Shown: piece after piece, positions 7,438 through 15,748 of the stretch
Numbering within the stretch: position 1 is the first letter of the stretch
Layout: each line of letters opens with the position of its first letter
From: Lactobacillus laiwuensis
Lineage (GTDB): Bacteria; Bacillota; Bacilli; Lactobacillales; Lactobacillaceae
Assembly (NCBI RefSeq): GCF_019972835.1
Contig: NZ_BPPB01000014.1
Coordinates: 1 to 38,188 of the forward strand
Direction: 5' to 3'
DNA: 38,188 nt
The notes under the pieces: generated by a model
The model's input: the letters and a program-made list of their open reading frames with translations, nothing else
Databases searched by the model: none
Told to the model about the DNA's origin: nothing
Translations under genes and position numbers: made by a program

Positions 7438-8187
7438 TTATTCGTCAGTATCTAAGTGGTCGATTAATAGATGGTAAAATTTTTGTCTGGACTGACCGTT
7501 TTTCAACATTTGCTCACCAATCTTGCCGTCTTTAATAAATAAAATACGACTGGCAAAGCTGGCAGCAAACGGATCGTGCGTAACCATCAGAGTGGTAATG
7601 CCATCGTTATGATTCAAATCTGCCATAGTATAGAGCAATTCGCGGGCGCTCTTTGAATCCAAGGCCCCCGTTGGCTCGTCCGCAAGCAAAATTGCCGGTT
7701 CATGCACCAACGCCCTGGCAGCTGCTACTCTCTGCTTTTGCCCACCCGAGACCTCAGCAGGATACTTGGGCAGAATTTCTTTAATGCCCAGTCTAGTTGC
7801 GATTTTGTCAACCAGCGGATCAATTTTTCTGGGAGAAATACCCCTTAAACTTAAAGGCAAAGCAATGTTTTCACGATTAGTTAAATTTTCCAAGAGATTG
7901 AAGTCTTGAAAAATAAAGCCAATTTGCTGACTCCTAAAATCAGCTAATTGATTGGCATTTAAAGTGCTGTTATCTTCGTGATTAATAAAAACATTGCCTG
8001 TTGTTGGTTTATCTAAAGTCGACAAGATATTGAGCAACGTTGTTTTACCAGAACCCGAGGCGCCCATAATGGCCACAAATTCACCTGAATTAACCGCGAA
8101 ATTAATGCCTTTGAGAGCTTGGTACTGCTTTTCGCCCCGCTTGCCGTATGTTTTAGTAACTTGATCTACTCGTAAAATTTCAGTCAT
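7438..8187 (-). CDS. BceA-like ABC transporter ATP-binding protein
   Basis: 249 residues from ATG 8187; a TTG two codons earlier is also in frame, but GAGGA is nine bases from the ATG. Walker A GASGSGKT is at residues 42-49, the Q-loop at FIFQDFNLL, the signature VSGGQKQR at 146-153, Walker B ILLADE at 166-171 and the switch histidine in VTHD. It is the MacB/BceA type that serves FtsX-domain permeases, and it is the first gene of the operon. An inverted repeat (8213-8234) covers the expected promoter start, so a repressor is likely; the regulator is not encoded next to it. Confidence 0.92.
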   Translation of the reverse strand: MTEILRVDQVTKTYGKRGEKQYQALKGINFAVNSGEFVAIMGASGSGKTTLLNILSTLDKPTTGNVFINHEDNSTLNANQLADFRSQQIGFIFQDFNLLENLTNRENIALPLSLRGISPRKIDPLVDKIATRLGIKEILPKYPAEVSGGQKQRVAAARALVHEPAILLADEPTGALDSKSARELLYTMADLNHNDGITTLMVTHDPFAASFASRILFIKDGKIGEQMLKNGQSRQKFYHLLIDHLDTDE

Positions 8188-8212
8188 TTGCAAAATCCTC
8201 GTTGTAATACTT

Positions 8213-8234
8213 GTGTACTATTTATCTAATACAC
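8213..8234. promoter_or_regulatory. Inverted-repeat operator of the ABC operon
   Basis: Arms GTGTACTA and TAATACAC (eight bases, one mismatch) are separated by six bases. On the minus strand it lies just downstream of TATAAT (8242-8237). It also overlaps the -10 position expected seventeen bases after a perfect TTGACA (8259-8254). The TGTA...TACA pattern is of the kind bound by GntR/YtrA-type dimers, but the regulator identity is inference. Confidence 0.55.
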
Positions 8235-8260
8235 TAATTATATTTATTTCTTTTGTCAAT

Positions 8261-8293
8261 AAAAAAATAAGCCTTTCCGAGTTAGAAAGACTT
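8261..8293 (-). terminator. Terminator of the ECF S-component gene
   Basis: AAGTCTTTC and GAAAGGCTT (8293-8269) pair with one wobble. Seven T residues follow on the minus strand. It separates this gene from the ABC operon. Confidence 0.8.
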
Positions 8294-8367
8294 ATCTGCA
8301 TACTTTTTCCTTGTTTTTAGCGGTCAATTAAGAATATTAAGTTTTTCTTAAAAACACTTCTATTTTC

Positions 8368-8982
8368 TTAGCCTACTCTGCGTAATACCCTGTTGAGCGG
8401 CGTCACAATAATTGGCGTCACAATTGCAGTGAATACTGCCTCAACTAGGCCATTCAGACCTAGGGCAATTATTAACGCTGTAATTAAAGGCGTCCCCTGA
8501 GCAAAGCTGCCCAAATGGCCTAGCAGTTTGGCAGAGTTACCCATGAAAACCAGACTGGTTAGTAGAATTACAAAAACAGTGTTAGTTAAAGAAGTCACTG
8601 CTCCCGCAACCGTGTAGCTTACTTCTTTAATGCTATTTTTCTTTTTAGCAGTTAATTTTCCAATCAGTCCTGGAAAAAGACCCGCCAAAACACTAGGAAT
8701 TACGGCAATCGCAAAGTTCTGAAAGAGCATTAAGCTGACAATATCGCCTGGTTGCGTATATGCCTGCACCATACGGGCAATACCCCAGAAAATACCAAAA
8801 AATGTGCCGGCAATTGGTCCCATAAGCAAAGAATAAATGGAAACAGTCAAAGGAATAGTAGTTATAGCCGGCAAAGTTGGCAATATGCGAATATAGCCGA
8901 TATTAGGAATGAAAGTTTGTAATAAAAAGATTGCGACAAATATGGCAGTAATAGCCAGGTTCTTAGTTTCTTTTCTGCGCAT
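8368..8982 (-). CDS. ECF transporter S component, PanT-like
   Basis: 204 residues from ATG 8982, which has AAGGAGG six bases upstream; the longer frame lacks a site. Five or six hydrophobic segments and the N-terminal basic MRRKETKNLAITAIFVA are typical of the substrate-binding subunit of energy-coupling-factor vitamin transporters. The stretch TLPAITTIPLTVSIYSLLMG and the loop around MVQAYTQPGD recall the lactobacillar pantothenate-type (COG4684) proteins. The energising EcfAA'T module is not in the window, as expected for group II transporters. It is a single gene with its own promoter. The substrate is a guess from family memory. Confidence 0.75.
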   Translation of the reverse strand: MRRKETKNLAITAIFVAIFLLQTFIPNIGYIRILPTLPAITTIPLTVSIYSLLMGPIAGTFFGIFWGIARMVQAYTQPGDIVSLMLFQNFAIAVIPSVLAGLFPGLIGKLTAKKKNSIKEVSYTVAGAVTSLTNTVFVILLTSLVFMGNSAKLLGHLGSFAQGTPLITALIIALGLNGLVEAVFTAIVTPIIVTPLNRVLRRVG

Positions 8983-9010
8983 TTGCGTCCTCCTTAAAAA
9001 ACACCTTGCT

Positions 9011-9039
9011 ATTATATTGCTTAGAATTATTTGTCGCAA
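9011..9039 (-). promoter_or_regulatory. Promoter of the ECF S-component gene
   Basis: On the minus strand TTGCGA (9039-9034), seventeen bases, TATAAT (9016-9011). The start would fall near 9004, giving a leader of about 20 bases that is mostly ribosome site. No room remains for a riboswitch. Confidence 0.65.
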
Positions 9040-9089
9040 ATATTATCTCTGCTAAGTATTAGTTTTAATAATAATTATTTCAATAAAAG

Positions 9090-9899
9090 CTATATTTTAA
9101 ATCCTTTCTCTAAAACTGATCCAGACTCAAAAAAACGCTTAAATTTTTCAGCTTCAGTCAGTAACTTTTCCCGATTATCTACCTGTGAAAGCTTATAGCC
9201 GACAAAATATGGTGAAGCTGTGTAACGTAAAATCAATTTCGCACAAATTCCCTGATCAAAACGCGGATAAAAGAACAAATTGTAGGAGTCATAGTGACCG
9301 TTGGACAAAACTTCCAGCATGTATTTAGCACCACTTTGAATCCAGTCAGACCAGTCATCAATACTTTTTTCATCAAGCAGGTTGAAATCTAATTCGATAT
9401 AGCCTTGAATCGGATGTGTGCCAACGTTAACCTCCAGCCCGCTTTTGTTAAAAATACTAATGCCTTCAAAATTATTGGGCTGAAGATACTTATAACCGTT
9501 CATCTTTTTCAAGCCAACGATTTGCATGTGCGGGTGCTCAAGTGAACCTCCAGAATTTTTGCCAAAATTCTTGTACCATAATACCGATCCGAACTCAGGT
9601 GAATCATTCATTTGCTTAAAACATGACAGTGAAAAGCGCATCAAAGCCCGATTATATTCAGGTGAATAGGTAGTGATATCTCCCGCATGTTTATTAGATT
9701 CAATCAAAACTGTTTGAACAGTATCCAGCAATGTCGGATATTTATTAGCTAGCCAAATCATGTCACCTTGCCTTTTTATAATATTAGTCAATCCAGCCAC
9801 ATCGCAAAAGGGACAACCAGAATTGTTTTTCACTTTACGGTAAGAATTAGGCTTTTCTTTAGCTATGTTAACATCAAACACTAATGGGTCATTTTCCAT
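9090..9899 (-). CDS. DUF4931 protein, GalT/HIT-like nucleotidyltransferase fold
   Basis: 269 residues from ATG 9899 (AGGAGGG eight bases upstream). The N-terminal CPFC (Cys29, Cys32) matches the zinc-binding pair of galactose-1-phosphate uridylyltransferase. The later EHPHMQIVG (His122-His124) matches the HPHxQ active-site motif whose second histidine is nucleotidylated in GalT. This suggests a nucleotidyl transfer or hydrolysis reaction on a nucleotide-sugar or related compound. The substrate is unknown. It is a single-gene unit, divergent from the L,D-transpeptidase gene. TTGCGG with TATTTA sixteen bases later, around 9950, could be its promoter. DUF4931 assignment is from memory of the family. 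Confidence 0.7.
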   Translation of the reverse strand: MENDPLVFDVNIAKEKPNSYRKVKNNSGCPFCDVAGLTNIIKRQGDMIWLANKYPTLLDTVQTVLIESNKHAGDITTYSPEYNRALMRFSLSCFKQMNDSPEFGSVLWYKNFGKNSGGSLEHPHMQIVGLKKMNGYKYLQPNNFEGISIFNKSGLEVNVGTHPIQGYIELDFNLLDEKSIDDWSDWIQSGAKYMLEVLSNGHYDSYNLFFYPRFDQGICAKLILRYTASPYFVGYKLSQVDNREKLLTEAEKFKRFFESGSVLEKGFKI

Positions 9900-10009
9900 T
9901 GGGCAATCCCTCCTAAAAAATTTTCTTAAATATTGCATTTTACTAGAGCCGCAATAGATGGTAAACTGTAACCGCAATTATTTTTTAAAAATTCAACGGT
10001 GGTAGAACT

Positions 10010-11221
10010 ATGCAATCAAAAAGAAATTTAAAAAAACACAATAACCGCAATAACTTGTTTCTGATTATTATCGGAATAGTTCTGATTTTAGCAGTTATAT
10101 TTGGCGTGGTTCTATATAATAATCACGTTGAATCGCAAAAGCAGGCTAAAGCATTCGCTATTAATCATTTTAACCCTAATGTTAATATTTATGGAGTAGA
10201 AGTTGGAAACTTAACAATTAATAAAGCGACGGCCAAGATTAATCGGAAAGCCAACAATATCGTTTCCCTGGAAAATGGTAAAGTAGCAATTGAACGCGAT
10301 CCCAGCATTGATACGATTAAGAAAAAGGAAGTTGCCAATTACTTCAAAAAGCAGCATACTACAATGCCAGATAAACAAAATTATGAATACCGCAATACTG
10401 ACTTAGATGCTGCCAATAAAAAAATGCAGGCTGTGAGTCACGCTGTGGTTAATTACCATGTTGCCGGCAAGGATTATCAGCTTAAAGCTCAAAATCTGAT
10501 TAATCAGGCAATATACAAAAAAGGCAAATATTCGTTTCTTAATTCAGAAAATCTAACAGCGAAACTCAATAAAATTGACAAGGAAGTTGCAACCATCCAC
10601 CAAAACTACAAGTTCTCTGCGCCCGAGGGCAACAAAGTTGCAGGAAGCAAAATTACCGTCAAAAACCAAAGCTATGGCTGGGGCGTTCACGTCAAAAAGG
10701 CTCAAGCTGCCGTCGAGCAAGCATTTTTAAACGGGACTAAAAATCTTGATGGCAAAGATTACATCTATGGCCTGGGTTATAGCACTTATGGTTTAGGCTA
10801 TGGCAAAAACAATCATGGTATAGGAAATAACTATATTGTGGTTTCACTTAAAAAGCAGGAAATGTGGATTGTAAAAAATGGCAAATTAGTCGTACATTTG
10901 AATGACATTGTCACTGGTACGAGAGATGGCGTTAAGGGTAACAGTACCCCTCAAGGTGTTTGGTATATTCACTATAAGCAAGGTCATGCTGTATTGCGCG
11001 GGCGCAATAACGACGGCTCTAAATATGCTTCACCAGTCAGATACTGGATGCCATTTACTTTAAGTGGCTGCGGTTTCCATGATGCGAGCTGGCGTGGCGA
11101 TTGGAGTAAAAAAGCTTATTTACGTGGCGGTTCTCATGGTTGCGTTAATATCAAGCCTAGAGAAATAAAACAAGTTTGGCATAATGTAAGCAAACATGAA
11201 CCTGTAATTATATACGATTAA
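10010..11221 (+). CDS. L,D-transpeptidase (YkuD domain), membrane-anchored
   Basis: 403 residues. A basic start (QSKRNLKKHNNRNN) is followed by one transmembrane helix (about 15-36), so the protein is anchored with its body outside. Residues about 40-260 form a PG_binding_4-like spacer domain. Residues about 270-402 are the YkuD catalytic domain, ending in GGSHGCVNI with His376 and the nucleophile Cys378. Such enzymes cross-link or modify peptidoglycan stem peptides. The ribosome site is weak (GGTGG). It stands alone: divergent from the DUF4931 gene and convergent with pepN, with terminators on both sides. Confidence 0.88.
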   Translation: MQSKRNLKKHNNRNNLFLIIIGIVLILAVIFGVVLYNNHVESQKQAKAFAINHFNPNVNIYGVEVGNLTINKATAKINRKANNIVSLENGKVAIERDPSIDTIKKKEVANYFKKQHTTMPDKQNYEYRNTDLDAANKKMQAVSHAVVNYHVAGKDYQLKAQNLINQAIYKKGKYSFLNSENLTAKLNKIDKEVATIHQNYKFSAPEGNKVAGSKITVKNQSYGWGVHVKKAQAAVEQAFLNGTKNLDGKDYIYGLGYSTYGLGYGKNNHGIGNNYIVVSLKKQEMWIVKNGKLVVHLNDIVTGTRDGVKGNSTPQGVWYIHYKQGHAVLRGRNNDGSKYASPVRYWMPFTLSGCGFHDASWRGDWSKKAYLRGGSHGCVNIKPREIKQVWHNVSKHEPVIIYD

Positions 11222-11241
11222 ATAATTTAATAAGCAAATTA

Positions 11242-11274
11242 AAGGACAAGAATTTAAAAACTTGTCCTTTTTTG
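11242..11274 (+). terminator. Terminator of the L,D-transpeptidase gene
   Basis: AAGGACAAG and CTTGTCCTT pair perfectly, followed by TTTTTT. Confidence 0.85.
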
Positions 11275-11280
11275 CTATAC

Positions 11281-11334
11281 AAAAAACCTGTTAACTTAAT
11301 GCCAAGTTCACACTCGCTTTAGTTAACAGGTTTT
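11281..11334 (-). terminator. Terminator of pepN
   Basis: AACCTGTTAACT and AGTTAACAGGTT form a twelve-base stem with a loop of about 24 bases. On the minus strand it is followed by TTTTTTG. It lies about 30 bases beyond the pepN stop codon. Confidence 0.8.
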
Positions 11335-11362
11335 GCAATTTTAAATATTAAATAATTTTTAC

Positions 11363-13894
11363 TTATAAAGCTTCCTTAACAGCCTGATTGACAGCATCCT
11401 TTTCAGCATTAATTACGTCAACCTTGGACTCGATATTCTTGGTATCCATTCTGATCTCACGACCAAGGCCCGGCTGATCAACCTTTGGCTCAAAGAATTC
11501 TTTGAATTCTTCCAGTCTCTTTTCAGTATGGAAAATGTTTGAAGCCACAGTAATATAAGTGGTAAATTCCATATCACCACCGACTGTCTTTTCCAGCCAT
11601 GACCATTGATCCCGTAACCAGTCCCAAGCAAATTGTTCGCCTTTTGGATTGGCTAAGACATTTGCAAACCAAGAACGCAGATCTTGAGGCTTAACGACTG
11701 CAGCATTTTCAAAATTCTCAATCAGTTTCTTGATTTCAGATGGATTCTTGGTGTTGGTAATACCATCAGTAAGATCGTCCTTATAGTTAGGATCGATGGC
11801 AGCTTGATATTCTTTCAGCAAACGATCAACCAATCCTGGTTCATTATAATTCCTAACTTCATTCATTAAAACATACGGCCGAACTGAAGCATCAATTTCG
11901 TTTAAGTTTTGATCGTGCTCAACAAAAATTTGGTGACCATCTTTTATCACAGCAGGATTTTCGGCATACAAAGCTAAGGCTATTTCTAGCGGTCGAATCC
12001 TCTTATCATCATCTGTATCAGAATCTTTTGCTTGCCAGCCTAAACGTTCAACTTGCTTTTGGGCTAATTTATTAACAAATGCCTTCAAGTCTTTTTCTTG
12101 AGCTGAATCAGGTGTAACAAATTTAAATAATGAACGGATACTAGATAACAAGGCACTAATGACAATGTAAGATTTAGAATCCGCAAATTTCGGCAGCAAC
12201 GGTACAATTTCAGCGTATGAGATTTGCTTGCCTTCTGCTAAAAGTCCCAAATCTTGCAGTAATTGTAATTGATCTACCGGTTTAAGCTGATCAAATTCAG
12301 CCATAATATCGTTCATCAAGGTTTCATCATAATTGACAATGAAGTGAGAACTATTGCCTACGTTTACACGCAAAGCGTGACCAGTTGCACTGCGTAATTC
12401 TTGGTAATCTCCCAGATCCAGTTCTTGTTCAGACATAATCTGCGGTGCTTTAAAGTTTGCGTTCAAAGGAATAGCCCACTTGCGTCCAACTTCTTTGCCT
12501 TCACCGACGAAGAATTGTTTTTGACTCAAAATTAAGTGACCATTCTCATTCACTTTTGCGGAAACTACAGGGTAACCGGGTTGGTCAAGCCAAGTATGCA
12601 TGATCTTGCCAATATCCAAATCAGTGGCAGTCGAAAGAGCATTCCATAAGTCATCACCCGTAGCGTTGCCATATTGGTGCTGCTCAAAGTAATACTTAAG
12701 TCCCTTACGCAAAGCATCGTCTCCTAAGAGTGCCCGTACCATAACCAGCATCCTTGAACCTTTAGCGTAAACAATTGCACTATCAAAAATCGAATCAATA
12801 TCAGCTGGATGTTCCACATCAACGTGAACGGATTGGACACCATCAGTGGCATCACGTTTTAAAGCTGCTGGTACTTCCGAAATTTGGTAAAGATTATCCC
12901 AAACATGCCAGCTTGGCTCCAAAGCATCAACTGAAACATATTCCATCATGTTGGCAAAACTTTCATTGAGCCATAAGTCGTCCCACCACTTCATAGTAAC
13001 CAAATCACCAAACCATTGGTGCGCTAATTCGTGAGTGATAACAGTTGCTACATATGCTTTTTGATAAGGAGTAGCATTATCAGGGTCAAGCAAAATTGCG
13101 ACTTCACGGTATGTGACTAAGCCCCAGTTTTCCATTGCTCCAGCAGAAAAGTCCGGCAGCGCTAATTGCCAAGAATGTGGCAGCGGGTACTTGGTTTGGT
13201 AAAATTCTTCGTAAAATTCAATTGCCCGTTTTGCGATATCCAAGGCAAAGTCTAATTCCTTTGCTTGATGTGCTTTAGTCGCAAAAACTCCTACTTTAAC
13301 ACCGTCTTTGGTTTCGGTAAGCTTTGATTGTAATTCACCAAAAGCAAAGGCAATCAAGTAGCTGGACATTCTAACGGTTTGCTCGAAGTAGTGCACGCCA
13401 TCTTCAACTTTAACTTCCGGCATGTTGGCAATCGTAGTTTCACCTTCATGCTCATCATACTTAAGTGCTAAAGAAAAAGTAGCTTTGGCTTCTGGTTCAT
13501 CAACACATGGAAAAGCCTGACGCGCAGCTGTTGTTTCAAATTGAGTACCGATAATCTGTTTTTGCACACCATCAACTTGATAGTATGACGGATAAATTCC
13601 CATCATAGAATCAGTCAGCGGTGCCGAATACTTAATCTCAACTGTAACTTTACCGGTTTGACCCAGTTCAATAGCAATAGCTTCTTTGTCCTCATTGACA
13701 GTGAACGGCACATCCTTGCCCTCACTGGTAACAGAAGCAATTTTCATATACTTCTGATTAATTAAAATAGTATTTTCAAGTGCCTCACCTGTAATTGTTG
13801 AAGTACCGTTAATAGTTTTCTGTGCCCGATTAATGTCTATGAACAAGTCATAGTGTTCAGGGTGAAAAGTTTCATAAAAATGTTTAGCAGCCAT
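11363..13894 (-). CDS. pepN: Aminopeptidase N (lysyl/broad-specificity, M1)
   Basis: 843 residues, matching lactobacillar PepN. The M1 metallopeptidase signature is complete: exopeptidase motif GAMEN (252-256), zinc ligands HELAH (His288, His292) and Glu311 in WLNESFAN. An ERAP1-like helical domain fills about residues 530-840. No signal peptide, so it is cytosolic, where it trims peptides taken up from casein or other proteins. TAGGAGG lies five bases before ATG. It is monocistronic, with a terminator behind it. TAAAAT near 13935 (minus strand) is a possible -10. Confidence 0.97.
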   Translation of the reverse strand: MAAKHFYETFHPEHYDLFIDINRAQKTINGTSTITGEALENTILINQKYMKIASVTSEGKDVPFTVNEDKEAIAIELGQTGKVTVEIKYSAPLTDSMMGIYPSYYQVDGVQKQIIGTQFETTAARQAFPCVDEPEAKATFSLALKYDEHEGETTIANMPEVKVEDGVHYFEQTVRMSSYLIAFAFGELQSKLTETKDGVKVGVFATKAHQAKELDFALDIAKRAIEFYEEFYQTKYPLPHSWQLALPDFSAGAMENWGLVTYREVAILLDPDNATPYQKAYVATVITHELAHQWFGDLVTMKWWDDLWLNESFANMMEYVSVDALEPSWHVWDNLYQISEVPAALKRDATDGVQSVHVDVEHPADIDSIFDSAIVYAKGSRMLVMVRALLGDDALRKGLKYYFEQHQYGNATGDDLWNALSTATDLDIGKIMHTWLDQPGYPVVSAKVNENGHLILSQKQFFVGEGKEVGRKWAIPLNANFKAPQIMSEQELDLGDYQELRSATGHALRVNVGNSSHFIVNYDETLMNDIMAEFDQLKPVDQLQLLQDLGLLAEGKQISYAEIVPLLPKFADSKSYIVISALLSSIRSLFKFVTPDSAQEKDLKAFVNKLAQKQVERLGWQAKDSDTDDDKRIRPLEIALALYAENPAVIKDGHQIFVEHDQNLNEIDASVRPYVLMNEVRNYNEPGLVDRLLKEYQAAIDPNYKDDLTDGITNTKNPSEIKKLIENFENAAVVKPQDLRSWFANVLANPKGEQFAWDWLRDQWSWLEKTVGGDMEFTTYITVASNIFHTEKRLEEFKEFFEPKVDQPGLGREIRMDTKNIESKVDVINAEKDAVNQAVKEAL

Positions 13895-14113
13895 ATTTAC
13901 CTCCTAAAATAATAGTTACTATCAATTTTAACAGACATATATGGAAATAACATTAAAATTTAATTGCAGCTAGGACTTGCTTTTCACATAATAATTACCA
14001 TTACGGTACTTTCGTGTAGTAGACTGATAGAAAAAGATAGCAGTTTACTCTCAGTTCGGTTAGATGCCTTTCTGCCTGTGAAACAATTAATTTTTTGTTA
14101 TAAGGAGTAAAGA

Positions 14114-15106
14114 ATGAAAAAGAATAAATTATTCCCCAAATTAGCAATTGCTCTTTGCGGTGTGACTATAACTACAGTTAGTGTAACTGCTATCATTAAT
14201 AACACTGTCCACATTATTAATGCTACAACTAACCACAAAGGCTATAATAATTGGATTCAATATGGAACGTTAAAATATGCTCTCAAGGGACCATCTGGCA
14301 TAGTTTATCCTGCTGGTACACAAGTTGCACGGTACATGGGTACTCTGAAGAAACCTACTAAACTTTCCTATCCTGGGCGAGCCTTTTTATTATCATTAAG
14401 CATCACTCCTTCCCCAGTAGGTATTACACAATTTGGTGGTGGTGAAATTGCAGAAACTTATGTCAATTATGAAGATTGGCAAACATTTCCTGACCCAGAT
14501 TTAGACAGCTTTGGTATTGATATTGTTGAAAGCTCATCTGATATGACTGATCTGGCTTCTGGTGATTTTCACCCTGTAGATAGCAGCAAGCCTGATGTAC
14601 CTTATGCTAATACCGACAAATTACATGCTGCATATAACAATTTGGATACAACAGTTAAAAAAAATAATACAAAAAAGGATTATAAAATTCGTACTACATT
14701 AACTAACCGCTACTTTGCGGCTACAGCAATGGGAGTTACTCAAGAAAGTGTAGATAAGTTAACACAAGATATTACTAAAGCTATTGCACAATTCAAAAAA
14801 ACTGGCCATTTAGTCGGTTACAATAAATATAGTAATTCTAATTCAAATACAAATAAGTCATCTAAAAATAAGAAAAAATCGAAAACTATAACTAATCTTG
14901 TAAAACACAAAGTAAAAACTCGTAAAGTAAGATTACTTAAGTCCTCTTATTGTTATGACCACAATGGTAAACGTGTATCCGATAAAAAACTCACTAAAGG
15001 TATTATCATTCAAATTAACCGCAAGATTTACCACATTAAAGGTAAAAAATACTACCGTATTATCAAGAACCTATACATTCGCGCCGTCAATGTTGTAAAA
15101 AAGTAA
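14114..15106 (+). CDS. Secreted surface protein with C-terminal SLAP domain
   Basis: 330 residues. Residues 1-38 are a signal peptide (KKNK, a hydrophobic core, then a likely cut near INA). The middle part (about 40-235) has no recognised family; it is rich in Gly, Pro, Thr and Asp. A Ser/Asn/Lys linker (about 237-262) follows. Residues about 268-328 resemble one SLAP repeat (VRLLKSSYCYDHNGKRVS, KGKKYYRI, YIRAVNV), the wall-polymer-binding module of lactobacillar S-layer proteins. It should be attached non-covalently to the cell wall. AAGGAG precedes ATG by seven bases. Single gene with a terminator. The 219-base stretch upstream holds no other supported feature. Confidence 0.82.
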   Translation: MKKNKLFPKLAIALCGVTITTVSVTAIINNTVHIINATTNHKGYNNWIQYGTLKYALKGPSGIVYPAGTQVARYMGTLKKPTKLSYPGRAFLLSLSITPSPVGITQFGGGEIAETYVNYEDWQTFPDPDLDSFGIDIVESSSDMTDLASGDFHPVDSSKPDVPYANTDKLHAAYNNLDTTVKKNNTKKDYKIRTTLTNRYFAATAMGVTQESVDKLTQDITKAIAQFKKTGHLVGYNKYSNSNSNTNKSSKNKKKSKTITNLVKHKVKTRKVRLLKSSYCYDHNGKRVSDKKLTKGIIIQINRKIYHIKGKKYYRIIKNLYIRAVNVVKK

Positions 15107-15116
15107 AATTTAAATA

Positions 15117-15157
15117 AAGCAGACTACTACTATAGTTAGGCTGCTTTTATTTTTCAA
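15117..15157 (+). terminator. Terminator of the SLAP-domain gene
   Basis: AAGCAG and CTGCTT arms, with an inner ACTA/TAGT pairing, followed by TTATTTTT. Confidence 0.7.
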
Positions 15158-15212
15158 TAGTGGCAAAATTATTAAATTTTTAAAAAATATTGTAAGAGTT
15201 GCGTGTTCTTTC

Positions 15213-15236
15213 TGTAACAACAATGACACATTGACT
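15213..15236 (+). promoter_or_regulatory. Possible WalR-like box and -35 of the Apf-like gene
   Basis: TGTAAC-N5-TGACAC (15213-15229) matches the WalR consensus TGTWAH-N5-TGTWAH fully in the first half and in four of six positions in the second. It abuts TTGACT (15231-15236), a near-consensus -35. TAGAAT (15252-15257) is a candidate -10 with a short fifteen-base spacer. WalR often controls wall-active proteins. Confidence 0.35.
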
Positions 15237-15288
15237 GTGTATTATTATCCATAGAATTAATATAGTTAATTGTGGGGATTGAAATATA

Positions 15289-15651
15289 TTGAAGAACAGT
15301 AAAAGTTTAATACTTAAGTTAATTACAGCACTGGCGCTTTCATTTAGTTTTGTCACTGCTATAAATATAGAAACAAACAATAATAACTCGTGTACACAAA
15401 CAGTACAAGCCGCTCGTAAAAAGTCAAAAGCTGAACGTGCAGCTAAGAGATGGATTGCCATGCGTGAATCAGGTGGTAATTATTACGCTCGCAACGGTGT
15501 TTGTTATGGTAAATACCAACTAAATATTGCTTACCTAAACGGTAATTACTCTAAAAAGAACCAAGAAAGAACGGCTGACACATACGTTTACGGTCGTTAT
15601 GGTTCATGGGTTAACGCCAAGAACTTTTGGTTAGCCCACCACTGGTATTAG
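15289..15651 (+). CDS. Minimal Apf-like secreted protein (lysozyme-like domain)
   Basis: 120 residues from a TTG start at 15289; GGGGA lies eleven bases upstream and no better start exists. Residues 1-42 are a signal peptide ending TVQA-A. The rest is one domain with RWIAMRESGGNYYARNG, GKYQLNIAYLNG and GRYGSWVNAKNFWLAHHWY. This is the C-terminal domain of aggregation-promoting factors, with the probable catalytic Glu in RESGG. Apf proteins are usually longer, with a coiled or repeat N-terminal part that is missing here. It should act on or bind the cell wall. It follows the SLAP gene but has its own promoter and terminator. Confidence 0.85.
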   Translation: MKNSKSLILKLITALALSFSFVTAINIETNNNNSCTQTVQAARKKSKAERAAKRWIAMRESGGNYYARNGVCYGKYQLNIAYLNGNYSKKNQERTADTYVYGRYGSWVNAKNFWLAHHWY

Positions 15652-15680
15652 AAAATACTCTTTAATACGAATATCCCATT

Positions 15681-15720
15681 ACAAAAAAACAGCTTAACAA
15701 TTAGTTAAGCTGTTTTTTGT
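15681..15720. terminator. Bidirectional terminator between Apf-like and SDR genes
   Basis: AACAGCTTAAC and GTTAAGCTGTT pair perfectly around AATTA. A-runs and T-runs flank both sides, so it works for both converging genes. Confidence 0.88.
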
Positions 15721-15748
15721 ATGAATTTAGATGTGAAAATAAAAAGAT

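Noticed and set aside
11413..11631. Minus-strand frame inside pepN
   Set aside because: It is an out-of-frame shadow of pepN, whose full M1 motif set is intact in the main frame.
15180..15461. Minus-strand frame over the Apf-like gene
   Set aside because: It overlaps the signal peptide region of a recognisable secreted protein and has no ribosome site or recognisable family.
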